Assembly: GCA_944393245.1 (NCBI GenBank)
Contig: CALXZM010000001.1
Span: 124,001 to 188,000 of the forward strand
Origin: an uncultured Alphaproteobacteria bacterium
GTDB lineage: Bacteria > Pseudomonadota > Alphaproteobacteria > Rs-D84
Direction of reading: 5' to 3'
Length of the DNA stretch: 64,000 nt
Shown: positions 45,528 to 53,054 of the stretch, one piece after another
Layout of the letters: every line of letters starts with the position of its first letter
Numbering within the stretch: position 1 is the first letter of the stretch
Position numbers and translations under genes: made by a program
Notes under the pieces: model-generated
Told to the model about the DNA's origin: nothing
Seen by the model: only the letters and a program-made list of their open reading frames with translations
Databases searched by the model: none

Positions 45528-46250
45528 ATGAAAAAATCAGTTGCAAAAAAAACGACGGGCAATTCTGGCAAGAATGCAAAACAGGAAAAAGTATGTTCCG
45601 TGAATTGTTGCAGTTTGGGGCATAAAATATGGGGCGCGGTTGCGCTGGCTGGATTATTTGCGTGTGGTTTAATGATTGGACTGGGGTATAATGGTAATAA
45701 AAATGATGCGGAAAAATTAACAGCCCAGGAATGTGATGCGATTGCAAATGAAATTGTAAATATTACGTCATCTGGGGCGACGCGTGATAATGTTGATGTG
45801 CTTAATAATCTGAATACCGCTTATTCAAATGGGTGTGCGGGGCGTCTGGTTATTGTTGAAACGCAACCTGTGTCGGTTCAAACAAAACAACCAGAAATAA
45901 TGTCTACTTGTTCACGTATTGAACAGTTATTAAAGCAAAGACTGTATCCAGAAGACAGCACCAATTATACCAATCATCTTACTAATGCTGATACATATGG
46001 CACTTTGGCGGAACGTGGATGTACGGAAAATTCTGATATGTATAAAACATTGGCGTTGCGTGAATTGGAAATTGCCGCCGCGTTAAAACCAACGGAAGAT
46101 ATGCAAACATGGGATGCTGAAATTGTCATAGATACTTATAAAAAACTGGATATGCAACAGGAAGCGCGTGAATTTTTGAACAAAATTGAACAACTGATTG
46201 ATCCGGCAACGGATTTTATCCTAAAAATGGAACAGGTAATAAATGAATAA
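45528..46250 (+). CDS. Unknown membrane-anchored protein, family A (copy 1)
   Basis: 240 residues. A basic Lys-rich start with a CSVNCC cluster (about 23-28) is followed by one membrane helix (about 35-55), so the C-terminus is probably periplasmic. Residues about 127-240 (CSRIEQLLKQRL ... TYGTLAERGC ... ELEIAAALKPT) match the C-terminal half of the gene at 47175, so the two are paralogues. It heads a four-gene operon and overlaps the next gene by eight bases. I do not recognise the family. Confidence 0.6.
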   Translation: MKKSVAKKTTGNSGKNAKQEKVCSVNCCSLGHKIWGAVALAGLFACGLMIGLGYNGNKNDAEKLTAQECDAIANEIVNITSSGATRDNVDVLNNLNTAYSNGCAGRLVIVETQPVSVQTKQPEIMSTCSRIEQLLKQRLYPEDSTNYTNHLTNADTYGTLAERGCTENSDMYKTLALRELEIAAALKPTEDMQTWDAEIVIDTYKKLDMQQEAREFLNKIEQLIDPATDFILKMEQVINE

Positions 46251-46914
46251 AATATTAAAAAATGTATTTTTGTCATTTGCCATATGTGTATGTGGGGTGG
46301 GGGGCGCAGTCGCGGCCACAGCAGACAGAACAACTGATTGTACGGCCGTTCAGGCGCGCATAAATGAATTAAGCGCAATAGATACCCCAACAGATACACA
46401 AAGTGCGGAATTGGCACAGTTACAGGCGCAATATCGGGCTGACTGTTCACGTTCAGCGGCCGGGCGGCGCAGCATAGCAACCAGTCGGGTGTCTGCTGTG
46501 ACTGTCGCACCAAAACCAGTAACAACAGATACGCCGGTTGTTGAAACTGTGGTGGTAACAACACGTACAATGTTGGATGAATATTTGACTGAACGTAAAA
46601 AATTATGTGACGATTTAAAATCTGATATTGATACTTTGGTTGCAAATGGTGCGTCTGATGCGGAAATTGAACCGCTGCAAAATCAATATGATGCGGATTG
46701 CGATGAAATAGATAAATCAAAATCTGTGGAAATAGATACTGAAACCGCCGCCAGAAATGTCGCGTCCGGTTTGTGCGAGGATGGCAGTAAACCCAATCAG
46801 TTTGGTTGTTGCGACGGCGAAACATTTACAGATATGGGGAATTTGGTGTTCGCATGTTGTCCTGATGATGGGGGAACGTGTTATCCGCCCATAAATAATG
46901 GAAATGCAATATGA
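46243..46914 (+). CDS. Secreted protein with C-terminal Cys-rich CCPDDGG domain
   Basis: 223 residues with a signal peptide (about 1-25, AVAA), a helical or coiled middle with two D-C-x-x-V-Q/K-K-L-C-like helices (about 32-70 and 105-150), and a C-terminal cysteine-rich module (about 180-220): LCEDGSKPNQFGCC, TDMG, FACCPDDGGTCYPPI. The same module makes up the next protein. Cysteine pairs suggest a small disulfide-bonded domain outside the cytoplasm. Function unknown. Confidence 0.6.
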   Translation: MNKILKNVFLSFAICVCGVGGAVAATADRTTDCTAVQARINELSAIDTPTDTQSAELAQLQAQYRADCSRSAAGRRSIATSRVSAVTVAPKPVTTDTPVVETVVVTTRTMLDEYLTERKKLCDDLKSDIDTLVANGASDAEIEPLQNQYDADCDEIDKSKSVEIDTETAARNVASGLCEDGSKPNQFGCCDGETFTDMGNLVFACCPDDGGTCYPPINNGNAI

Positions 46915-47159
46915 AAATAAATTTAAAAATAGTTGCGTTGTGTGTGGTGTGTTTCCTGGTCGGTGGGGGCGTTGGGTACGGTTTGTCCGTGTTTGCAAAT
47001 TATGTTGCAAACAATGATGCGGGTGAAATTATGTGTCCTGATAATGCGGCACCGGATGAAAATGGATGTTGTCCGGGTGAAATATACACAGATATGGGGG
47101 ACCAGGGGTTTAATTGCTGTCCCGATGATGGCGGCGATTGTTTCCCACCAATAAGATAA
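46911..47159 (+). CDS. Small membrane-anchored Cys-rich CCPDDGG protein
   Basis: 82 residues: a signal-anchor helix (about 5-30) then the module MCPDNAAPDENGCCPGE, YTDMGDQGFNCCPDDGGDCFPPI. It is nearly the same pattern as the end of the preceding protein: seven cysteines spaced C-x(11)-CC-x(n)-CC-x(6)-C. It overlaps the upstream gene by four bases. A stand-alone version of the domain supports it being an independent folding unit. Confidence 0.6.
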   Translation: MKINLKIVALCVVCFLVGGGVGYGLSVFANYVANNDAGEIMCPDNAAPDENGCCPGEIYTDMGDQGFNCCPDDGGDCFPPIR

Positions 47160-47174
47160 AACAAGGGGAGTAAA

Positions 47175-48008
47175 ATGAGAGAGAAAAAAACATCAACAGA
47201 AAATAACAAAAAAACGCATCGTCGTCGTGTATGGTGGTGGTTGTTTTTGGTAATAATCGTTATTGCAGGTGCGGCAACGTGGGTGCTGTATGATGGCGGA
47301 ATTATTGGAAATCGTGCGGTTCCGTATGGCGGTGGATTTGTGCCATCGACTGAATCAGTTCAGGCAAATGATGAAAATGTCGTAACATCAGATGCGGATG
47401 AAACAGAAATGCGTCCTGCGTGCGCCGTTGTCGAAGATTTATTGTTGCAATGGGTTGTTGATGATAATTCGCATGATTGGATGCGTCAGACAGACAGTGC
47501 ACGCATATACGACATATTGGCACAACGCGGATGTCCTGAAAATGCGCAGTATTTTGCCGATATGGCCGCGCGCAAGCAGGCGATTGCAGACGGACTGGCG
47601 GCAGTGTCTGAACCCAATAATAATGCGATGACATCATTAGAATACTTATATTCTGATCAGAAAATATGTCAAACCATAGAAGACCGGGTTATGCAGAATA
47701 TCAACACCAACGCATATCGTTATGATGAATTTTTGGATAATGCAAATACATATGCGGTTTTATACGAATATGGATGCCGTTCGAACAAGGCCGCATATAT
47801 GCGCGCTGCGGTACGTGAATTGGGCGTCGCAGTTGCGTTGATGCCGACGGATAAAATGGACCGTGATGAAATTATTACGGTTGTTGAAATCTGTAAAAGT
47901 TTGGGCGTGGCCGAAGCCGCACATTTAATGTTGCAACGGTTAAAGGCCCGCGGGTATGATATGGAATTCCTGTTGGAAATGGAAGATATCATACACGGTA
48001 TCAGATAA
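47175..48008 (+). CDS. Unknown membrane-anchored protein, family A (copy 2, duplicated domain)
   Basis: 277 residues: Lys/Arg-rich start, membrane helix (about 20-40), linker, then two copies of the family A helical domain. Copy 1 (about 80-140) has CAVVEDLLLQW and YDILAQRGC; copy 2 (about 165-277) has CQTIEDRVMQ, YAVLYEYGC and RELGVAVALMPTD, parallel to the gene at 45528. Each domain has a Cys-x-x-(I/V)-E start and a GC end, possibly bonded. Last gene of the operon. Confidence 0.6.
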   Translation: MREKKTSTENNKKTHRRRVWWWLFLVIIVIAGAATWVLYDGGIIGNRAVPYGGGFVPSTESVQANDENVVTSDADETEMRPACAVVEDLLLQWVVDDNSHDWMRQTDSARIYDILAQRGCPENAQYFADMAARKQAIADGLAAVSEPNNNAMTSLEYLYSDQKICQTIEDRVMQNINTNAYRYDEFLDNANTYAVLYEYGCRSNKAAYMRAAVRELGVAVALMPTDKMDRDEIITVVEICKSLGVAEAAHLMLQRLKARGYDMEFLLEMEDIIHGIR

Positions 48009-48036
48009 CGTGGAACAGTTGCCCTGTGAAAAATAC

Positions 48037-48064
48037 TTGCGTTTGGCTAAAAATAGTATATAAT
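48037..48064 (+). promoter_or_regulatory. Promoter of tRNA-Gly
   Basis: TTGCGT, 16-bp spacer, TATAAT at 48059-48064, 20 bases before the tRNA. Confidence 0.75.
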
Positions 48065-48084
48065 CACAGGGCTTTGAATTTGTT

Positions 48085-48159
48085 GCGGGCATAGTACAAA
48101 GGCTAGTATGCAAGCCTTCCAAGCTTGAAATGCGGGTTCGATTCCCGCTGCCCGCACCA
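48085..48159 (+). tRNA. tRNA-Gly (TCC)
   Basis: 75 nt with encoded CCA. Acceptor GCGGGCA/TGCCCGC, anticodon stem CAAGC/GCTTG with loop CTTCCAA, T-arm GCGGGTTCGATTCCCGC. All arms pair well. Confidence 0.95.
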
Positions 48160-48273
48160 GAAACGGGATAGGGTGCCGATAAGTTGGGTAACCTTGCGAT
48201 GCAAACATCAACTCGTTGCTAATAACGCAACTCGTTGTGTTTTTATACGCGCGGTTTCCCGCTGCCCGCACCA
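48160..48273 (+). repeat. Segment ending in an exact copy of the tRNA-Gly 3' end
   Basis: TTCCCGCTGCCCGCACCA (48256-48273) repeats the last 18 bases of tRNA-Gly exactly, 114 bp downstream, preceded by GCGG as in the T-arm. The intervening DNA has CAACTCGTTG repeated (48208 and 48230 region). It is the third tRNA in this window followed by a copy of its own 3' end. Confidence 0.7.
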
Positions 48274-48275
48274 AG

Positions 48276-48345
48276 GATTTTCACCGCAGCGCAGCAAGGG
48301 CTGAAAATCCATTGCCCACCGAAGCCGTTGGCGTAGGCGGGCGGA
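48276..48345. repeat. Double-hairpin palindromic element between tRNA-Gly and tRNA-Tyr
   Basis: GGATTTTCA pairs with TGAAAATCC across 18 bases (about 48276-48311), followed by GCCCACC ... GGCGGGC (about 48314-48342). Two back-to-back stem-loops of this kind resemble a REP-like dispersed repeat. No other copy is seen in this window. Confidence 0.45.
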
Positions 48346-48355
48346 ACACGAGATT

Positions 48356-48442
48356 GGGCGTGCGCCGGAGTTGGAGAGCCGGGGCAGACTGTAAATCTGT
48401 TGGCTTAAGCCTGAGGTGGTTCGAATCCACCCACTCCCACCA
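48356..48442 (+). tRNA. tRNA-Tyr (GTA)
   Basis: About 87 nt, class II with a long variable arm, anticodon loop TGTAAAT, T-arm GGTGGTTCGAATCCACC and encoded CCA. The best 5' end is GGGCGTG, pairing with CACTCCC apart from one C-U mismatch; position 8 is then C instead of U, which is odd. The gene start is uncertain by a base or two. Confidence 0.85.
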
Positions 48443-48445
48443 GAA

Positions 48446-48482
48446 TAAAAAACACCCGTCGTCAGGCGGGGGTTTTATTTTA
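48446..48482. terminator. Terminator after tRNA-Tyr
   Basis: AACACCCGTC/GGCGGGGGTT followed by TTATTTTAT; it can also serve the converging hxlR-type gene. Confidence 0.7.
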
Positions 48483-48493
48483 TATGTTATATT

Positions 48494-48829
48494 CTATAAA
48501 CGTTTTTTCTGGTATTCGGTGCCCCATTTTTCCATTGCCCGTAATATTGGGCGCATTGATTGACCCAGTTCGGACAGTGAATATTCAACGTGCGGTGGAA
48601 CCGCTGGAAACACCGTTCTGATTATCAGGCCGTCCGATTCCATCGCGCGCAGGTTATCGACCAATACCTTTTGACTAATAATTCCGATGCTTTTTTGCAG
48701 TTCGTTAAATCGCCACGGGCGTGTCAGCAAATTGCGCATAATCATCAATTTCCATTTGTTGCCAATCAGCGACACCGTCAGGGCAACAGGGCATTGCGCG
48801 GATATAATTTCCCTAGATTTGTGTTTCAT
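48494..48829 (-). CDS. HxlR-family transcriptional regulator
   Basis: 111 residues. Winged-helix HxlR pattern: CPVALTVSLIGNKWKLMIMRNLL (about 13-35) with the family cysteine near the start, RFNELQKSIGIISQKVLVDNLRAMESDGLI (recognition helix and wing), and PPHVEYSLSELGQ. HxlR proteins often sense reactive electrophiles or oxidants through that cysteine. Divergent from the cupin gene, its probable target. Confidence 0.88.
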   Translation of the reverse strand: MKHKSREIISAQCPVALTVSLIGNKWKLMIMRNLLTRPWRFNELQKSIGIISQKVLVDNLRAMESDGLIIRTVFPAVPPHVEYSLSELGQSMRPILRAMEKWGTEYQKKRL

Positions 48830-48835
48830 ACTGCA

Positions 48836-48960
48836 AATTATACAGTAACATACAAAAATGACAATTAAAAAATTTTTTGGCGTCTATGTGCCGAAAATCC
48901 GGCAAAAGTTACCAATGTGTATGTATGCTTACATTTTTGTGCGTACTTTACAGAATGTTT
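48836..48960. promoter_or_regulatory. Intergenic operator region between hxlR-type and cupin genes
   Basis: Several GTA-N3-TAC-type sites lie here: GTAACATAC near 48845, GTATGTATGCTTAC near 48920 and GTACTTTAC near 48944. HxlR proteins bind GTAC-rich palindromes, so these are candidate operators. Binding is inferred. Confidence 0.4.
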
Positions 48961-49007
48961 TTTTAGCCATATATTTTAAGCACGGTTTTTAACAAAAGGG
49001 GAAACAA

Positions 49008-49385
49008 ATGTCTAAATACACTAAATCTGATTTTGGTTCTATGTCTGAAATTGCAAAGCGTGAAAACGGCAAGGCGTTTTTGCACGATGCGCTGAATCTG
49101 ACCAGTTGTGAAGTGTCGATAAACGTGGTGCCAGTCGGTTTTAAGGTTCCGTTTAATCATTTGCATCATCAAAACGAAGAAGTTTATATAATCTTGTCTG
49201 GCGCGGGTATTATAACCGTTGACGGCGAACAAATCCCGGTTGTCGCGGGCAGTGCGGTTCGTGTTGCAACCGGCGCAGCGCGTACGATTGAAAATACAGG
49301 TAACGGCGAAATGCAATTTATTTGTATCCAGGCGCGTGAAAATTCGCTGACACAATTTGGGTTTGCCGATGCCGCAATGTGTTAA
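49008..49385 (+). CDS. Cupin-domain protein
   Basis: 125 residues, single small beta-barrel cupin. Motif 1 NHLHHQNEEVYIILSGAG (about 46-63) holds the G(X)5HXH(X)3-4E-type metal ligands; motif 2 follows (about 75-105, VVAGSAVRVATGAARTIEN). Reaction unknown; small cupins often protect against or convert reactive metabolites. Controlled, most likely, by the divergent HxlR regulator. Confidence 0.85.
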   Translation: MSKYTKSDFGSMSEIAKRENGKAFLHDALNLTSCEVSINVVPVGFKVPFNHLHHQNEEVYIILSGAGIITVDGEQIPVVAGSAVRVATGAARTIENTGNGEMQFICIQARENSLTQFGFADAAMC

Positions 49386-49416
49386 AAAAATGTCCCATTA
49401 TCGGGACATTTTTATT
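49385..49416. terminator. Bidirectional terminator, cupin / SpoU methylase
   Basis: AAAATGTCCC/GGGACATTTT around 49387-49410 flanked by A and T runs. Confidence 0.8.
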
Positions 49417-50026
49417 TCTTTATTGGCGGATTTGTTTTTCGTGCACCTTTGTGCGTTTCCTGATATTGGCGCCGTTGTTTTGTTATTTCATATAAAACAA
49501 TCCCAGTTGACGTGGCCAGATTCAGGCTTTCAACAATTCCATACATTTCTATTTGAACACACGCCGCACTGTGCGATACAGCGGTATCGCTGATGCCGCG
49601 GGCTTCGTTGCCAAACCATACAGCCAATTTTTTCTGGGTAAAATCGCCGTCTTGTAACAAAATGTTTGTTTTTCCCTTGATATGGGGTGATGTGACGATT
49701 GATACAAAACCATTCTTTTCCAGATGATTTATGCATTCTTCTGTTGTTTTGAATTTTTTTATAAATGTCCATTTTACAGCAGATGCGGAAATATCTAATA
49801 ATTTCTTTTTATTACGCATTGTTTCCCAGTTGTCTGGTAGTACATTAAATCGGTCAACAATGTATAATTTTTCAACCCCCAGTACGTTTATATTGCGTAT
49901 TACCGTGCCAATGTTTTCGATGTTACGGGGTGCTTCTAACACTGCAATCAGATTTTTACAGCGACCAGTTTTCGCATAATCTGCTTTTTTACGCAAAGAT
50001 GTTTTCGTCGGGTCGGGGGCTTTCAT
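49412..50026 (-). CDS. SpoU/TrmH-family RNA 2'-O-methyltransferase
   Basis: 204 residues. SPOUT knot motifs: NIGTVIRN (about 38-45, motif 1), WFGNEARGIS (about 137-146, motif 2) and IEMYGIVESLNLATSTGIVLYE (motif 3, about 158-179). It methylates a tRNA or rRNA ribose using SAM; which site cannot be told. The basic C-terminus (KGARKTNPPIKK) fits RNA binding. It lies three bases after lpoA on the same strand. Confidence 0.9.
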   Translation of the reverse strand: MKAPDPTKTSLRKKADYAKTGRCKNLIAVLEAPRNIENIGTVIRNINVLGVEKLYIVDRFNVLPDNWETMRNKKKLLDISASAVKWTFIKKFKTTEECINHLEKNGFVSIVTSPHIKGKTNILLQDGDFTQKKLAVWFGNEARGISDTAVSHSAACVQIEMYGIVESLNLATSTGIVLYEITKQRRQYQETHKGARKTNPPIKK

Positions 50027-50029
50027 AGT

Positions 50030-51658
50030 TTATTCCTCTATTTCCACACTGTCTATATATGTGCGGTTAACTGATTCCAATGTAATGGGTTGAAAATCTG
50101 GGGATATGATTACAGAATCCCTGTCATCTTCGGGCAGAATAGTGATTGTTTCAACCAATTGGGGGGCGGTGGGTGACACGTGTGTTATATGGGTACCATA
50201 TGTGTCGGATTCGTATTTATCGCGCAGACGGGCGGGAATATTTATATAATCATCTGGATTTATGCCGGGGGTTTCCAGTTCCATGGCGTCTGCTGGTTTT
50301 ATTTTACGTTGTTCCAAATTATAAATTGGGGTCAGAAAATTTTCTGCGGCAGGGTGCACAATTTGTGTCGTGCCGTCGCCGGCCAGTTGCACTATTTGTA
50401 ATGCACGTTCGTTTTCACCGGTTGGTTCCAGACGATATAATCCTTCGACGCCGGCATAACCACTGGGGTCCAACAGGTATGCCGCATCGGATTTTGGTGA
50501 ATATATCATACCCATTGCCATATTTGCCGCGTCATATCCGAATCCGGCCAGGCGTCCTGGTTGGGTTCCTGAAATACGTTCGTACAAGTTAGAAAATGAT
50601 TGTGATGCGTCCGGTAATACTGCATATTTAGCACCAGACATTGTGAAATCGTTTATTATATCTGAACCTTCCCATAATGCGGTGCCATAAAAAGAGGCTT
50701 CGCGTGCGCCAACGCCATAGTATCGCAAAAATGATGCCATGCTTTCCGTGTCGTCACCATTGCCCAGGAATAATATCGCGTTATATGGTAATTTACCCAA
50801 TGTTTCTGTTTTGGATAAACGTTCCAATTGAATGTTTAACGATGATTTTTCCAATGCTGTTAAGCGTTCCTGGGTTAGAATGTCGGATAAAACAGCACGT
50901 GCGCGGTTGTTTGCAGCGGTGCGCGCATTATTCATTGATGCGGCAATGGCCGTATCTTTTATGGAATTTGTATCGTTTTCTGTATAGAAAAATATTCCGG
51001 CCAGTGGCAAATTATACATTTCTGCTGATGCCACCGCAGTACCAGCCATTAAGTGGCCCGATTGTGTATCTGGGGCAATGATAATAAATCCCTGGACACC
51101 ATCTGATGACATTTCTTTGACAATTGCCTCGGTACTGTTGGTGGGCATTAATGCCAATGTCATAACGCCGTTGCCCAATGATTGGGCATCAGATGTAAAT
51201 GATAATACAGGCAGACTGTCTGGTTTTGCATCACGTAATGCGCGGGCGTCTGACGCAAATACAGGGCCAACAACAACCGCGGGGTTGGTGGTGATGACTT
51301 CATTTATTGTTGCAGATAAATTTTCAGCCGTGTCATAAAAGGCAACTGATAAATTTTGTGGTGCGTTTTGCAGGACTGCGGCCTCTATGGATGTGCGAAT
51401 TGCACGGCCCGTTGGGGCCGCATCACCCGTTAATGGCAACATTACAGCCATTCTGTGCACTGGGGCACCCAATAAATTATCCGATGGGGTGCCGGGTTGC
51501 ATGTCGGGCGACCCGTACTGCATTTGTACGGGGGTTCCCGTTTCCAATGTGCCGTATTCACCAAACCAATCTGTTTTTGGGGTGGTGTCGTGGGCACAAC
51601 CTGCAATTGTCAGTAATGCGATGATTCCTATGATTTGATTCATTTTGTTCATATACAT
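50030..51658 (-). CDS. lpoA: Penicillin-binding-protein activator LpoA-like lipoprotein
   Basis: About 542 residues from MYMNKMNQI. Lipobox IAGC lies near residue 21. The body (about 70-420) is a periplasmic-binding-protein fold: MAVMLPLTGDAAPTGRAI, PAVVVGPVFASDARAL, GYDAANMAMGMIY. It matches the LppC/LpoA domain that activates PBP1A. The divergent pairing with rsmI is the same as yraM/yraL of E. coli, which supports the call. The tandem N-terminal TPR of E. coli LpoA is missing. Confidence 0.85.
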   Translation of the reverse strand: MYMNKMNQIIGIIALLTIAGCAHDTTPKTDWFGEYGTLETGTPVQMQYGSPDMQPGTPSDNLLGAPVHRMAVMLPLTGDAAPTGRAIRTSIEAAVLQNAPQNLSVAFYDTAENLSATINEVITTNPAVVVGPVFASDARALRDAKPDSLPVLSFTSDAQSLGNGVMTLALMPTNSTEAIVKEMSSDGVQGFIIIAPDTQSGHLMAGTAVASAEMYNLPLAGIFFYTENDTNSIKDTAIAASMNNARTAANNRARAVLSDILTQERLTALEKSSLNIQLERLSKTETLGKLPYNAILFLGNGDDTESMASFLRYYGVGAREASFYGTALWEGSDIINDFTMSGAKYAVLPDASQSFSNLYERISGTQPGRLAGFGYDAANMAMGMIYSPKSDAAYLLDPSGYAGVEGLYRLEPTGENERALQIVQLAGDGTTQIVHPAAENFLTPIYNLEQRKIKPADAMELETPGINPDDYINIPARLRDKYESDTYGTHITHVSPTAPQLVETITILPEDDRDSVIISPDFQPITLESVNRTYIDSVEIEE

Positions 51659-51706
51659 TGAAAATTCCATTTATTTTTGTATTATTTTACTATAAAAGGA
51701 TTTGTA

Positions 51707-52507
51707 ATGCAATCTGGGCTTTATATTGTTGGTACACCTATTGGGAATTTATCAGATATGTCGCCACGCGCAATTGAAACATTGAAAAATGTTGATTTGA
51801 TTGCCGCAGAAGATACGCGGGTTTTTGCTAAATTAGCAACACATTTTGATATAAAAACGCCACGTGTTGCCTGTCACGAGCATAATGAACGTGATGTTGT
51901 ACCGGAATTGATTGAAAAACTGCAAAGTGGAATGACAATTGCGGCGGTGTCTGATGCGGGTATGCCGGGGATAAGTGACCCAGGGTTTCGATTGGTGCGC
52001 GCGGCGCGTGCGGCGGGTGTGCCGGTATACGTTGTGCCGGGGCCGGTGGCGGCGATTTCTGCGCTGGTGTTGTCGGGATTCCCAACAGACAGATTTACTT
52101 TTTGTGGTTTTTTTGATGAAAAAAAGTTGCGTGATGATAATAAAATTCGGCATACGATTATTTATTATGAAAGTCCAAATCGAATTATGTCAACAATTGC
52201 AGCAATGGCGCGTGTTATGCCAGAACGGCAAATTGCCATTGTGCGTGAAATTACTAAAATTCATGAACAGGCCATTATCGGATATCCCGCGGATTTAATG
52301 CGTATAGACGCGCCACGTGGTGAAATAGTCGTTGTTGTTGCGCCGGCCCCGGAACATAAAATGTCTGATTCTGAAATAACAGAAATTGTCAATGATATAT
52401 CTGCGGTGTCTACTAAAACAGCGGCGGCGGATTTGGCACGGCGCACTGGAATATCAAAGAAAGAGGCATACAGGCGCATGTTGGACAAGGGGGAAATGGA
52501 TGATTAA
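51707..52507 (+). CDS. rsmI: 16S rRNA (cytidine1402-2'-O)-methyltransferase RsmI
   Basis: 266 residues. Tetrapyrrole-methylase fold: LYIVGTPIGNLSDMSPRAIE (about 5-24), AEDTR (about 35), SDAGMPGISDPG (about 84-95), VVPGPVAAISALVLSG (about 109-124), FYESP and RQIAIVREITKIHE. The ATG at 51707 follows AAAAGGA. Its stop overlaps the start of engB by eight bases. Confidence 0.95.
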   Translation: MQSGLYIVGTPIGNLSDMSPRAIETLKNVDLIAAEDTRVFAKLATHFDIKTPRVACHEHNERDVVPELIEKLQSGMTIAAVSDAGMPGISDPGFRLVRAARAAGVPVYVVPGPVAAISALVLSGFPTDRFTFCGFFDEKKLRDDNKIRHTIIYYESPNRIMSTIAAMARVMPERQIAIVREITKIHEQAIIGYPADLMRIDAPRGEIVVVVAPAPEHKMSDSEITEIVNDISAVSTKTAAADLARRTGISKKEAYRRMLDKGEMDD

Positions 52508-53054
52508 ATTTGTTGGTGCATTTGATACGGTTGAATCATTGCCAAAAACACAGTTCCCTGAATATGCATTTGTTGGGCGCAGTAATGTTGGCAAGTCATC
52601 TTTGATAAATGCAATTGTTGGGGAAAATGTGGCGCGCACGTCAAATACGCCGGGACGGACGCAAACGTTGAATTTATTTAATATTGACGACAGGTTGATG
52701 TTGGTGGATTTGCCGGGGTATGGATATGCACGTGTGGCACGCGCGGATGCATTGCGCTGGTTACACAGGTTGGAACAGTATCTGATTTCACGGCGGCAAT
52801 TACGCAGATTATTTATTTTGATAGATTCGCGTATCGGGGCGCGGGCGTCTGATTTAGATTTAATGGATTTTTGTGATGTTAATGGTATTGCGTATCAAAT
52901 CGTTTATACTAAAAAGGACAAGCGTATACGCGAAAAATCACAAACAACATTAAATCATGAAAATCATCCTGCGATGGTTGCTGATATTTTGGAAACATCG
53001 GCGGAAAAGAAAGCGGGAATTGAACCAATAAGGGATATAATTGGGATTAAATAA
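52500..53054 (+). CDS. engB: Ribosome biogenesis GTP-binding protein EngB (YsxC)
   Basis: 184 residues. G1 VGRSNVGKSSLI (about 23-34), switch region NTPGRTQTLN (about 50-59), G3 DLPGYGYA (about 72-79), G4 YTKKDK (about 140), consistent with EngB, needed for 50S assembly. The ATG at 52500 lies inside the end of rsmI. It overlaps addB by 14 bp. Confidence 0.94.
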   Translation: MIKFVGAFDTVESLPKTQFPEYAFVGRSNVGKSSLINAIVGENVARTSNTPGRTQTLNLFNIDDRLMLVDLPGYGYARVARADALRWLHRLEQYLISRRQLRRLFILIDSRIGARASDLDLMDFCDVNGIAYQIVYTKKDKRIREKSQTTLNHENHPAMVADILETSAEKKAGIEPIRDIIGIK

